The notes: a model not told the origin generated them from the sequence alone. A stretch of DNA of 36,983 nt from an uncultured Clostridia bacterium (GCA_927417275.1 CAKMJV010000019.1:1-36983); one strand, 5' to 3'. Numbered from the stretch's first letter, positions 7,367 through 15,655 are shown. Made by a program: numbers and translations.

Positions 7367-7972
7367 TTACATCATGCCGAAATCATAAATCTTGTAATTT
7401 TTATCTTTATCTGTTTTGGCTACGATGAAATTTCTACTGTATCTGCCATTTCCCAATTGTGGACCCCATGCAAGTGCTTTTTCAGGATATAGTTGTGTAA
7501 ACTCTACATTAATTATCTCATAATCACTCAGTCCGTATTTTTCTATCACAGATTCCCAGCCGTAATAGTATAATGGGTTTACTTCACCTGAATCGAACTT
7601 TTGTTGGTCATACTCAAGTTCAGTTAAAGTTGAGATATTATGGATGACATAACTTTGAATATAAACGCCCTCTAAATAGTTTTTTTCAACATTATCAATA
7701 GAAATTCGGTCAATCTCAGTATCTGCGGTTATATCATATAAACCATCGTAATTCCCTGTTATGGTATACATAAAATTAAGCGCCACGATTTCCTCTTTGA
7801 TGCTTTCAGGTAGATCTTCCAACTTAAAGGTACGATCTTCTATCGTCACCTCTTTTTCTCCTAAATATTCATAGTCAACATTTGCATTTTGCGCATCAGA
7901 ATTATCTACTGTGCATGATATTAGAATAAAATTCAAACATAAAATTAGTATAAGTAACACGGCTTTTTTCAT
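7367..7972 (-). CDS. Small lipoprotein, unknown function
   Basis: A 201-residue lipoprotein. The start at 7972 is set by AGGAG 8 nt upstream and by the signal peptide, which begins MKKAVLLILILCLNF and ends in a lipobox at Cys-20 (ILISC). The earlier in-frame start at 8023 would put 17 residues before the signal peptide. The mature part is acidic and has no recognised domain; the segment 'TVEDRTFKLEDLP..I...IVALNFMYTITGNYDGLYDIT' suggests a small alpha/beta fold (NTF2-like by pattern only). It follows arr by 50 bp on the same strand. Confidence 0.75.
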   Translation of the reverse strand: MKKAVLLILILCLNFILISCTVDNSDAQNANVDYEYLGEKEVTIEDRTFKLEDLPESIKEEIVALNFMYTITGNYDGLYDITADTEIDRISIDNVEKNYLEGVYIQSYVIHNISTLTELEYDQQKFDSGEVNPLYYYGWESVIEKYGLSDYEIINVEFTQLYPEKALAWGPQLGNGRYSRNFIVAKTDKDKNYKIYDFGMM

Positions 7973-8022
7973 TTTATACGCTCCTATATTCTTGATTTCG
8001 TCGAAACAAAAGCTGGGATACA

Positions 8023-8469
8023 TTATTCATCATTCAGAGAATTGATCCCTTGTTCTTTAAGTCTCACTAAAGCCTCTTTCATTTCTTTTACTTGTTCTTC
8101 CGGGTGGCCTTGCCAAATAGTAACTTCACCTACAACTCTAAAAGGCTCGGTGGAACGATAAGATTTCGTCGGATTCCCTGGAAATCTTTTATCTGTTAAA
8201 TCAGGATCGTCTTCTATTTCACCTGTTGGCTCCACCAAATATATCCTCTCTTTGCCATCACCATAGGCAAGTTCAGCACCCCAAATGGCGGCATCTAACG
8301 TTGCCGTCAAGAAAATATATTTTGCATTTTTTCTCTGTCCAAAATTTGAATTGAATCCCGCCTCTATGAGCGCGCCAACGCTCAAATCAGCCTTTGTCCC
8401 ATGAAAATACGTTTGAGCAAATGGCGATGCACCTTTGTTCAACCCACTATTATTATTTTCTTTAGTCAT
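8023..8469 (-). CDS. arr: Rifampin ADP-ribosyltransferase (Arr family)
   Basis: A 148-residue protein that matches Arr over its full length: 'YFHGTKADLSVGALIEAGFNSNFG' with the NAD-binding His-23, 'YIFLTATLDAAIWGAELAYGDGKERIYLVEPTGEIEDDPDLTDKRFPGNPTKSYRS' and 'VVGEVTIWQGH'. Arr transfers ADP-ribose from NAD+ to the C23 hydroxyl of rifamycins and inactivates them. Family residues (His in HGTK, Tyr in YIFLT, Asp in the EDDPDLTDK region) are all present, so it is probably active. The RBS is AGGAG, 6 nt from ATG. A truncated HTH gene lies just upstream, so its present promoter is unclear. Confidence 0.95.
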   Translation of the reverse strand: MTKENNNSGLNKGASPFAQTYFHGTKADLSVGALIEAGFNSNFGQRKNAKYIFLTATLDAAIWGAELAYGDGKERIYLVEPTGEIEDDPDLTDKRFPGNPTKSYRSTEPFRVVGEVTIWQGHPEEQVKEMKEALVRLKEQGINSLNDE

Positions 8470-8527
8470 ACTGCGCTCCTTTATGATTAATTATCTTCTA
8501 TAAGTTTAACACCTATAGCGCCTACTT

Positions 8528-8629
8528 TTACATTTGGTTGTCATTGCAAGTTTCCGTTTCTAATAAAAGATCATCAAGTGATAGATTTTTTTCTTTTCTT
8601 AGTAGTCTTAGATTTTCAGAAAAACTCAT
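8528..8629 (-). pseudogene. N-terminal stub of an XRE/Cro-type HTH regulator
   Basis: A 33-residue reading frame beginning MSFSENLRLLRKEKNLSLDD with an RBS (GGAGAG, 5 nt before the ATG). This is the typical start of a helix-turn-helix XRE domain (helix 1 and the beginning of helix 2), but it stops at TAA after about 33 residues, before the recognition helix. Arr begins 58 bp further on. It looks like the 5' end of a regulator gene cut off by a recombination joining it to arr. Confidence 0.55.
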
Positions 8630-8763
8630 AGTTGCTCTCCAATTCAATATAGTTGTTCATTGGTAGATGAACACAGTTTATTTTTAAACATTTTAATGGA
8701 TCATGCAACCAACCTGCTTTTGCGTTTTGTCAACTTGAAGTTGCAATGCTAACAAACTCTTTC

Positions 8764-8800
8764 TTGTTATAACCATTCGATACGTGTATAATATACGTAT
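8764..8800 (+). promoter_or_regulatory. Strong sigma-A promoter with inverted repeat, former hicAB promoter
   Basis: TTGTTA (8764-8769), a 17-nt spacer and TATAAT (8787-8792). ATACGT (8780-8785) and ACGTAT (8795-8800) form an inverted repeat over the -10 box. HicB antitoxins with a C-terminal DNA-binding domain repress their own promoter at such sites, so this is a likely HicB operator (inference). Confidence 0.7.
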
Positions 8801-8808
8801 AGGAAGTT

Positions 8809-8883
8809 GTTTTTTGTACTAAGTTTCATAGTCAAAATAACCTAACTGAAAGCATTATGAAACAGGCTGACATAAAAGGATAG
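8809..8883 (+). pseudogene. hicA: C-terminal remnant of hicA toxin gene
   Basis: Directly after the promoter and ending in TAG at 8881-8883, one frame reads FHSQNNLTESIMKQADIKG. HicA toxins end in '..H....L..g.l.sIlKQAGI', so this is the last 20 or so residues of HicA. No start codon or N-terminal part, including the catalytic His region, is present; an in-frame TAG lies just upstream. The deletion joins the promoter to the tail of hicA, leaving the antitoxin gene expressed alone. Confidence 0.65.
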
Positions 8884-8925
8884 GATTACCTATACCTTAT
8901 ATAATTATATGAAAGAAGGTGAAAT

Positions 8926-9336
8926 ATGTTAGCAGATCGATATATATATCCTGCAATTTTTCATTTCGCTGATGATGGAATATCAGTTGAGTTTCCAGAT
9001 TTACCAGGTTGTTTTTCTTATGGTAATAATGAATTAGAAGCAGTTTCAAATGCAAAAGAAGCACTTGAGCTCCACATTTTCGGTTTAGAAGATGATTCAG
9101 AATCAATACCTTCTCCATCTCATATCAGGACAATCACTGTTGATAAAAATGAAATTGTCGTTTTAATTGATATTTGGATGAAACCAGTTAGAGATTATAT
9201 GCAAAACAAAGCAATAAAAAAAACTTTAACAATTCCAAAATGGCTCAATGATGTTGCTATTGAAAATGATGTTAATTTTTCTCAACTGCTTCAAACTGCA
9301 ATTAAAAATTATTTGGGCATTAATAGTCAAAATTAA
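8926..9336 (+). CDS. hicB: HicB family antitoxin (orphan)
   Basis: A 136-residue protein. Residues 4-50 ('YPAIFHFADDGISVEFPDLPGCFSYGNNELEAVSNAKEALELHI') are the partially degraded RNase H-like HicB domain that covers HicA. Residues about 96-132 ('KKTLTIPKWLNDVAIENDVNFSQLLQTAIKNYLG') are a ribbon-helix-helix DNA-binding domain used in autoregulation. HicB neutralises the HicA mRNA interferase. Here only a hicA tail remains upstream, so the gene is an orphan antitoxin. RBS is GAAGGTGA. A terminator overlaps its stop codon. Confidence 0.92.
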   Translation: MLADRYIYPAIFHFADDGISVEFPDLPGCFSYGNNELEAVSNAKEALELHIFGLEDDSESIPSPSHIRTITVDKNEIVVLIDIWMKPVRDYMQNKAIKKTLTIPKWLNDVAIENDVNFSQLLQTAIKNYLGINSQN

Positions 9337-9361
9337 CCGTTCTTCTGAGCGGTTTTTTTTT
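9335..9361 (+). terminator. Rho-independent terminator of hicB
   Basis: An 8-bp stem (AACCGTTC, 9335-9342, pairing with GAGCGGTT, 9347-9354) around the loop TTCT, followed by nine T. It overlaps the hicB stop codon. Confidence 0.85.
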
Positions 9362-9429
9362 GCAAATTGGTTTTGCCCTTTGATCTGCCTTAGTGAATTA
9401 AGTACGCAGGTATTCTATGCGATCATTAC

Positions 9430-10464
9430 CTAACATGAAACTTCTAAATCCAACCAAGTTTCAATATCATCGCGTAGATCCAAAACAGACTCATCCAGCG
9501 ATATTGGCAATCCACGGCAACCGTCATCACAGTGACCCACTTCTCTTTTTCTGCCGCAGCCATACCCCTTTGCAATCAGTTCCTGCAAAGATGGATGAAA
9601 TGTTTTGATTGCGTCAGAGTAATCGTGCGTCTTTGTCGATTTCACATTGATATGATAGCCGTTGTTCAGTGAAGCATTAATGCCCCATAAGTCTTTCCGC
9701 TTATAAACATACTTTATATAAATATGAAACCCCTTAACTTCCACCACGCAATTAAGTCCCTTATCCACATAGCGCTGATGCATCTTTAAAATGAAATCCT
9801 GCACATCAACAGATAGAGGCTTTAACGTATCCTGTACGATAGAAAGCACATCACTTTTATCTTTTTTCAAAACCCTGTAATCACAGCGCAAAAAAACATC
9901 CTGATTAACGAGCGTACCATGTTCTATTTCAGCGATTGCCATAACCTTCATGCCCGTCAACATAGTAGAGTTCTCTGGATACGAAATCCTTATGGATTTA
10001 ATGTCCGACAGTTTTTGCTTTTTTTCCATTAGATCGACTCCGTCAATGCAAATGCCGCAATCCACGAGAAATTGAATACATTGAAGGTTTTTAGCAACAG
10101 ACAACTTTGCATTGAATACGGTACTTCCACAATCGAGAGTTTGTCCATTTTCAATGGGTATACCATGATAACCTATATTCATTAATAGCGTGCTTACATG
10201 GTGTAGGAATGGATAGTACACCGAAAGCGTGGTGCGATTTTCATAGGCATGAGCAACTTTTTTGCTATGATCATAGACATCGCCTTTGATGTACAAAACA
10301 TCGTAAAGTCGAACCAAAAAAGTTCTGAATGCTATAACGCCCACACGTATACTTTCTTCTGCAGAAACATTTGTATATGCCGAATTGATTGCATATGCAT
10401 CATGCGTTTCAGGCACCATAATCTCCTTCAAATAACTTGCCACATCTTGAAGCGTTTTTCTCAT
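9430..10464 (-). CDS. Uncharacterised 344-residue protein with Cys-rich C-terminus
   Basis: The start at ATG 10464 has AGGTGAG 6 nt upstream; a GTG at 10473 is in the same frame but lies within that RBS. I do not recognise the family. The N-terminal half is alpha/beta without membrane segments, and the middle contains 'CVVEVKGFHIYIKYVYKRKDLWGINASLNNGYHINVKSTKTHDYSDAIKTFHPSLQELI'. The C-terminal 50 residues have a Cys/His cluster, 'GYGCGRKREVGHCDDGCRGLPI' and a final Cys, which looks like a metal site, followed by an acidic helix. It is transcribed alone. Function unknown; intracellular. Confidence 0.6.
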   Translation of the reverse strand: MRKTLQDVASYLKEIMVPETHDAYAINSAYTNVSAEESIRVGVIAFRTFLVRLYDVLYIKGDVYDHSKKVAHAYENRTTLSVYYPFLHHVSTLLMNIGYHGIPIENGQTLDCGSTVFNAKLSVAKNLQCIQFLVDCGICIDGVDLMEKKQKLSDIKSIRISYPENSTMLTGMKVMAIAEIEHGTLVNQDVFLRCDYRVLKKDKSDVLSIVQDTLKPLSVDVQDFILKMHQRYVDKGLNCVVEVKGFHIYIKYVYKRKDLWGINASLNNGYHINVKSTKTHDYSDAIKTFHPSLQELIAKGYGCGRKREVGHCDDGCRGLPISLDESVLDLRDDIETWLDLEVSC

Positions 10465-10469
10465 TTTAC

Positions 10470-10541
10470 TCACCTCATAAACAACTTGTTAAGAAACGAC
10501 CACATCAAAAGTGCCACGATCAGTACACATATTCGTTGCAT
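10470..10541 (-). CDS. Possible 23-residue single-membrane-span peptide
   Basis: An ATG at 10541 opens MQRICVLIVALLMWSFLNKL and ends three residues later, with the stop codon overlapping the RBS region of the 344-residue protein gene. The peptide is one hydrophobic helix with basic ends. No strong RBS is seen, so this may be chance; the tight position before the next gene is the only support. Confidence 0.2.
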   Translation of the reverse strand: MQRICVLIVALLMWSFLNKLFMR

Positions 10542-10636
10542 CCATCAGATGTTTTTAAATCTCGTGGTTTTCTTAAATATTACCTTACAATGTTCGGTGT
10601 AATTGATTGTGCTCAACCGTTAACTTCTCAAATAAT

Positions 10637-11356
10637 TCAGTCCAAAACAGTTATGTCAGTATTTAACTTTGTCCAACCTTTTTTGTATATATAGTCCGTT
10701 CTAATCTCAGCAACAGCATTCAACTTGTGTTCAACGATTAATACGCGTTTTGCAGTTATAATGATATTATGGTCATACGTATTAGAAAAACTTAGTATTG
10801 CTGGTAACAACTCATATTTTGATGCAAGTGATACGCCCATGTCTTCTAAAGTGCGCATTACCCTGTTATTGAACTTTATATTTTCATCCATATCACTACC
10901 GGTGATCTGGACACCGTCTTTATCAAACTCAAAATTATAGTTTTCACCATTGATCAGTTCATTTAAATCCATACTAATCAACTCATTGTCTACAGAACTT
11001 AGATAATAGTAAACCGTACTCCCAACTGAACCACCTTCATCAGCTGATATTAAGATGTCTGTATTGCCATCATTTGTAATATCAACTTGTGAAACGGAAT
11101 TTACTTTTCCAAACAGTTCAATAATATTTTCACTTTCAATGACGTCATTACGTACTTTCGTAAATTCAAAATTGAAATTATAATCATCTATTTCTACGAT
11201 CTTTACGATTTCTAAAGCTGCATCATCATCCATATTAAGTTGAGAAATACTTATAATGGTCCGATCATCAGGTACGGCATCCGAGGGAACGACACGATTA
11301 CATGCAGGTAATAGAACTATTAAAATCAGTAATGCAAGGATCGCTTTGTGCCTCAT
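10637..11356 (-). CDS. Lipoprotein with FG-GAP/VCBS-like segment
   Basis: A 239-residue lipoprotein: a signal peptide beginning MRHKAILALLILIV and a lipobox at Cys-19 (LLPAC). Near residue 95 the pattern 'VDITNDGNTDILISADEGGSVGST' resembles the D-x-[DN]-x-D-G-x-x-D calcium loop of FG-GAP/VCBS repeats. Only one clear copy is seen, so it is not a full propeller. Likely attached to the outer face of the membrane. Its role is unknown. No partner gene is evident; the 344-residue gene lies 170 bp downstream. Confidence 0.7.
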   Translation of the reverse strand: MRHKAILALLILIVLLPACNRVVPSDAVPDDRTIISISQLNMDDDAALEIVKIVEIDDYNFNFEFTKVRNDVIESENIIELFGKVNSVSQVDITNDGNTDILISADEGGSVGSTVYYYLSSVDNELISMDLNELINGENYNFEFDKDGVQITGSDMDENIKFNNRVMRTLEDMGVSLASKYELLPAILSFSNTYDHNIIITAKRVLIVEHKLNAVAEIRTDYIYKKGWTKLNTDITVLD

Positions 11357-11475
11357 TTTATTCTCCTCTTTTGCTTAGGACTTTGTCTAATGTTTCACTT
11401 ACCGCTGTCGCAAAATTACAAACATCTGTTTATTACAACATCATTCCAGCTCTCACTATTTCGCAAGATTAATTG

Positions 11476-12198
11476 TTACTTTAAAATATTCATTATGGCA
11501 TCATGCATCTTTTTTAAAACTGCTCTGTGATCCGTTTCAATGTCACGATTCAATTTTTCTTCGTTTAAACTGTATTCAACAATTTCCTTAATATCTCCCG
11601 TATAACTTTCAAGTAAATCTATATTGCTTGTAGGATAATTTCCTAATGAACAATACCTTTCCATTCTCATTGGAAACAACATAGGCTTTAAAATATAAGT
11701 ATTCAAGCGATTGTATGTTAATTTATCTTTTGATTTATCAACTGTAATATAATGTCTAATCCCCATTAGAATATCGGTTAAATACTTCTTATATATCAAC
11801 TCTAATGACTTGATTGATATTTCTCCATTAAAGAGTTCTTGACCATAAAGCCAAACAGCATCTAATACTTTTACTGGTTCTTCCAACCAATTTTCAAAAT
11901 TCAATTTATAAATCTCTTCTAGGGAAAAGCATTGCGGATTAATGCTCAAATTATTATAGGCTGTTGAAGTCTTTCGCACAACTTTACCAATATCATATAA
12001 CACATCGTAATCTACACGATCAAAAATCATCCAAATATCAAGATCTGATAAGTCTGTAGCATCTCCTCGCGCATAACTCCCCGTTATAAAGATGCTTACT
12101 AGATTGTTTTCCTGTATTTCGATTACTGAGTTAATCAAATCTTTTAGCATAGACTCATATTTTATATGTACGTGATTTTTAGGTATTATGGTTTTCAT
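11476..12198 (-). CDS. Nucleotidyltransferase (aminoglycoside adenylyltransferase-like fold)
   Basis: A 240-residue protein. Start at ATG 12198 (GGAG 6 nt upstream); the TTG at 12210 overlaps that RBS. The N-terminal MNT-type domain has G40-S-Y-A-R-G-D and D52-L-D54, the metal-binding Asp pair. The all-helical C-terminal half resembles DUF4037-like or kanamycin-nucleotidyltransferase-type extensions. Such enzymes transfer AMP to aminoglycosides, other small molecules or, as MNT antitoxins, to a partner HEPN toxin. No HEPN gene is next to it. The substrate is unknown. The gene sits directly downstream of a broken methyltransferase and the sat gene. Confidence 0.75.
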   Translation of the reverse strand: MKTIIPKNHVHIKYESMLKDLINSVIEIQENNLVSIFITGSYARGDATDLSDLDIWMIFDRVDYDVLYDIGKVVRKTSTAYNNLSINPQCFSLEEIYKLNFENWLEEPVKVLDAVWLYGQELFNGEISIKSLELIYKKYLTDILMGIRHYITVDKSKDKLTYNRLNTYILKPMLFPMRMERYCSLGNYPTSNIDLLESYTGDIKEIVEYSLNEEKLNRDIETDHRAVLKKMHDAIMNILK

Positions 12199-12259
12199 TT
12201 TATTCTCCAATCCTAAATAATTAATCTGTGATATAAGTCATCATTGCTGTTTTATCATT

Positions 12260-12480
12260 TCAACCACTTTTTAGACAAACGCTTAACTGCTCAATCAGTT
12301 CGAGTTTGCTCTCATCGTTTACATGGTGTATCGCATAAGATGAAATAATGAAATCAAACTGGCTATCTCGTATTTCAGCTGATAATTCATCGTTAAAGTC
12401 AAAACAATAAAAAGTAGCATTTGGCATCTTAATATTCGTTTCTTTTATCATTTTTTCAGAAAAATCAACACTGACGATGT
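12260..12480 (-). pseudogene. Middle fragment of a class I SAM methyltransferase
   Basis: The frame reads I-N-I-V-S-V-D-F-S-E-K-M-I-K at its 5' end (end of motif I beta-2) and continues through 'DSQFDFIISSYAIHHVNDESKLELIEQLSVCLKSG' (motifs post-I to III). The SAM-binding glycine loop before it and the C-terminal third after it are missing. The 5' break coincides exactly with the stop codon of the sat gene at 12481. The fragment has no start codon context and is not expected to be functional. Confidence 0.8.
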
Positions 12481-13014
12481 TTATACATCTAAGTAAAAAT
12501 AGATATTACTTTTATCCGCTTGATTCGTTCCACCATATACATGCGTATCAAATCCACCTATTTCAAATCCAGCATTCATATAAAACAAACACGCAGAAAG
12601 ATTATTATCTTGTCCAATTGTATAAATTCCTCGATATGCATTTTCGGCAGCAATTTTTTTGCCTTCCTCTAATAACATGTATCCTATTCCTTGGCCACGA
12701 TATGCTTTACATATTTTTAAGTCTTCAAGATACAAATATTTAAGCCACTCATGCCTGAACATTGCAACGCCTACACATATGCCGTTCTCATCATATGCGC
12801 CTGCAAAAATACACGTTTTTATTAGTGCATCAAAATCATAATTCTCATTAGGAAATACCATCTCATTGACTTCATTTGCTTCAAATGCTCGTGTTGTGTA
12901 GGCCCAATTGTTACCATCATAAGTTGGTATCATTTTCCCCCACAAAGAAAAAGGTTCATTTGGAAGATTAATATCCTTTTTACTTGATTCGTCAATTCTT
13001 TTGATTTTTATCAT
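12481..13014 (-). CDS. SatA/Sat4-type streptothricin N-acetyltransferase family GNAT
   Basis: A 177-residue GNAT that matches Sat enzymes from end to end: 'PNEPFSLWGKMIPTYDGNNWAYTTRAF' at the N-terminus, 'YLYLEDLKICKAYRGQGIGYMLLEEG' (acetyl-CoA loop R-G-Q-G-I-G), 'GQDNNLSACLFYMNAGFEIGGFDTHVY' and a terminal 'IYFYLDV'. Sat acetylates the beta-lysine amino group of streptothricin; divergence from the Sat4 pattern in the middle means the substrate could be a related compound. RBS AGGAG, 8 nt from ATG. Its stop codon is fused directly to the broken methyltransferase, which indicates a recombination junction. Confidence 0.8.
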   Translation of the reverse strand: MIKIKRIDESSKKDINLPNEPFSLWGKMIPTYDGNNWAYTTRAFEANEVNEMVFPNENYDFDALIKTCIFAGAYDENGICVGVAMFRHEWLKYLYLEDLKICKAYRGQGIGYMLLEEGKKIAAENAYRGIYTIGQDNNLSACLFYMNAGFEIGGFDTHVYGGTNQADKSNIYFYLDV

Positions 13015-13158
13015 TTTTAGAACTCCTTACATTCAGGTTGCTTATGCATAAGTTTTTATAAATCTCACCAAATATCATCGCTGTCATTATGAAAATTCGC
13101 TTAGGATTTCCTCATATTCATTTAATAATTTGTACTCTCTAATACACATAGTTTGTAA

Positions 13159-13929
13159 CTATTTTTTTATCAGTTGAACTTCAACATCATTTTCTTTGGC
13201 TTCATAGCCAAAATACGTATATAATCGAATTGCATTTTTATTTTCAATATCAACTGCTAAGAAACTTTTTTGAGCACCTTTTGATAGGCCATAATGTATG
13301 CCCATTTCCATTAACGACTTGCCTATACCTTTGCCTTGAAAAGCAGGGTGAACCGCTAATTCGCGTATCCAAAGTGTTGTGCCTTCCCCATAAATTGATA
13401 CACAACAAAAACCTACTATTTTGCCATTTATGTACTTCACGATAATTTCATTTTCTGCTAACCATTCTTTGATCCACGCTTCTGTCTCTCCGAAAAAGCC
13501 CCTACTTTGTCCAGAACACGCTTTAGAAATCTCGGAAATTTCTTTTGCTTCCTCTAAAGTTGCAAATCGGATATCATACGCCTTGCTCAGTCGTGCGGAA
13601 GCGCTTTTTAGATCTTTCAAGAAATAATCTTGATAGATGCAGTGAATCTTAAAATCATACAATTCAAATTGCAATATGTTGTTAAAAGGTATGAATTTAA
13701 TGAGTCCTTCTAAATGATATGTCTTGATGCCATCTAAAAGTACGCTCAAATCATTCGTAGCATAATGGATCTCAGAAGGATTATTTGACTTATCGTATAA
13801 TAACAAAAGCGAATCATCGTATCTAATCACTTCTGCTGATTCAACGTCCTCATAATCAACATAGTTTAACGAACTATACTTGCATGCGTTTGCAAAAGAA
13901 ATCATTGTTTCAAATTGATCTAGTATCAT
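13159..13929 (-). CDS. Two-part GNAT acetyltransferase
   Basis: A 256-residue protein. The C-terminal domain (about 118-250) is a normal GNAT with 'LWIRELAVHPAFQGKGIGKSLMEMG' (Q-G-K-G-I-G loop) and 'AVDIENKNAIRLYTYFGYEAKE'. The N-terminal 110 residues are a separate alpha/beta domain, probably a degenerate GNAT half, as in many Bacillota enzymes of this length. RBS GGAGG, 6 nt from ATG. Substrate unknown. No clear operon partner: the gene downstream (sat) is 144 bp away. Confidence 0.8.
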   Translation of the reverse strand: MILDQFETMISFANACKYSSLNYVDYEDVESAEVIRYDDSLLLLYDKSNNPSEIHYATNDLSVLLDGIKTYHLEGLIKFIPFNNILQFELYDFKIHCIYQDYFLKDLKSASARLSKAYDIRFATLEEAKEISEISKACSGQSRGFFGETEAWIKEWLAENEIIVKYINGKIVGFCCVSIYGEGTTLWIRELAVHPAFQGKGIGKSLMEMGIHYGLSKGAQKSFLAVDIENKNAIRLYTYFGYEAKENDVEVQLIKK

Positions 13930-14055
13930 GGTAGCCTCCTATAACTATAAACATGTCTTTAATGACAATCCAACAAGACTACTTCATTTTAAAAATTAAA
14001 TGGTTATGCGTGATCACTACTCATCTTAACAATGGAGGTGATGTAAGTATAATTT

Positions 14056-14839
14056 TCATTTTCTACATACAAGCAAAGCGTGGTTTGACATGCCTGTACA
14101 ACTCTCATGACTCGTCATGTGATCATAAAGTGGACGCATGATTTCAAACTGTTCATTACTCATTGAATCAACTATATTCATGGTTACAAAAAAAATCAGT
14201 TCCCAAATTTTTTATTTTACTTAGCCCATATTTGGCTGCAATTGTATTCATTTCTTCTGGTGTAGTAAAGAAAAATGTATCTGGTCTTATGTCATCTGTA
14301 CCGTTTACTAAGACACATTTGTTCGCAAGTTCGTTTGGATAACGGCTATCCATGACACATGCACCTGCATAAACACCTATTTTATTGATATAAGCAAAAG
14401 CAATAACGCCCCCGTCTTTACATACTCTTGCACATTCTGCAAAAACCAAATCTCTTTCGTCTGATTGCAAATGATACATAGGTCCTAAGCATAAAACAAC
14501 GTCAAAATGATCATCGCTTATACCCTGTAAGTTTGTGGCATCACCAATTTGACATGAAACATTATTGATTTGGCTTTCGCTAATCTTTTGATTAAATATA
14601 TTAACGTGCTCTGGTACAAGATCTAACCCTAAATATTCTTGGCATTTATCTGCATAATGAAAACCATAATGCCCTGTGGCACAGCCAACTTCAAGCACTC
14701 TGTCAGTATTTTTAATTAATCCTTCTAAATGCTTTTTTGTGTAATCAAATTCAAGGCGCGTCGAACGTGATAGATTAGCACGTCCATCTTCTTTTCCTGA
14801 AGTGTATTGTTCAAGAATTCTATCTGCATTTTTTGACAT
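14056..14839 (-). pseudogene. Class I SAM methyltransferase with a single-base frameshift near its 3' end
   Basis: The main frame (14168-14839, 223 residues) has motif I 'RVLEVGCATGHYGFHYADK', 'YLGLDLVPEHV' and 'FDVVLCLGPMYHLQSDERDLVFAECARVCKDGGVIAFAY', and stops at TGA after CNHEYS. If one T at 14174-14176 is skipped, the frame continues without a break as IVDSMSNEQFEIMRPLYDHM and ends SNHALLVCRK at 14056, which looks like a natural methyltransferase C-terminus. The gene therefore carries a +1 frameshift, or there is a sequencing error. The catalytic core is intact, so a protein lacking about 40 residues could still be made. Substrate unknown. Confidence 0.75.
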
Positions 14840-14908
14840 CTCTTTAACCCCTTTTCGTCAATTGTTTGATTTGATTATTTTTTCACATGTATTTATAAAC
14901 AATCCAGT

Positions 14909-15655
14909 CTACTTTCGCAACTCCCAAATCAAAAATATCGGGATTTTCTGCATCCAAGCAATATTTACTGAGATCGCTGCTTGTTCCTCTGTAGGAACAG
15001 GTTCGTTTAGATCTGTTATCGTTAATCCGCATTTTATAAAGGTTTTAATATATTCTTCCATCGTACGATGCCGCCAAATCACGTTCACGCTACCCTCTGA
15101 TAGCGGCGCTTCCCATTCCGTTGGATGGTAGTAATTTGACACAACTACTTTTTTATCTATCCCTTTATCTTGACGACCGATACCACCGCTGGCGTGAAAA
15201 CAAGGATGGCAAACACTTGCAAATAATTTACCAACTGGTTTTAATACTCTCGTTATTTCTCTAATGGTTCCTTCAAAATCTTCGCAGTCCATCAACATCA
15301 TAGAAGCAAGAACGATATCGAAGGTCTCATCGGCTATATCATATAAATCGCTGCTATTTCGCACGTGATAAGTAATTTGTAACTTTTCATCATCCGCTCA
15401 CGTTTCACAATATTTTATGACATTTTCAGCACAATCAACGGCAGTAACGATTGCGCCTTTCCGTGCCAATTCCCTTGAGTATCCACCTTCACCGCAACCT
15501 AAATCTAATATGACTTTACCCGAGACATCACCAAGCTGTTTGAATGTAAATGGCATGATAAAATGTATTCGATGCGGATTATTTTGCGCCATTTGAATCC
15601 ACTCATCAGACATTTCTGCATTGCCCCAAGATTCAGTTGAACGATCCTTTTTCAC
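14909..15655 (-). pseudogene. Class I SAM methyltransferase interrupted by one in-frame TGA
   Basis: The GTG start at 15655 has GGGAGG 6 nt upstream. Residues 1-85 carry 'GKVILDLGCGEGGYSRELARKGAIVTAVDCAENVIKYCET', then TGA at 15398-15400. The same frame continues directly as ADDEKLQITYHVRNSSDLYD with motifs 'FDIVLASMMLMDCEDFEGTIREITRVLKPVGKLFASVCHPCF' and ends at 14909. The total would be about 248 residues, normal for the family. One substitution (for example CGA to TGA) explains the break. No insertion-type stem loop for selenocysteine is apparent, and the position is not a conserved Cys. Confidence 0.8.

Noticed and set aside
11476..12198. A MNT/HEPN toxin-antitoxin pair
   Set aside because: The nucleotidyltransferase is 240 residues with its own helical domain and no small HEPN gene lies beside it.
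13083..13158. Short minus-strand frame MCIREYKLLNEYEEILSEFS
   Set aside because: It is only 20 residues, has no RBS and no recognisable homology; it could be a gene tail but cannot be supported.
15398..15400. TGA read as selenocysteine or as Trp
   Set aside because: TGA ends intact genes here (for example cstA at 25856) and Trp is encoded by TGG. The position in the methyltransferase is not a conserved Cys and no stem loop is evident.
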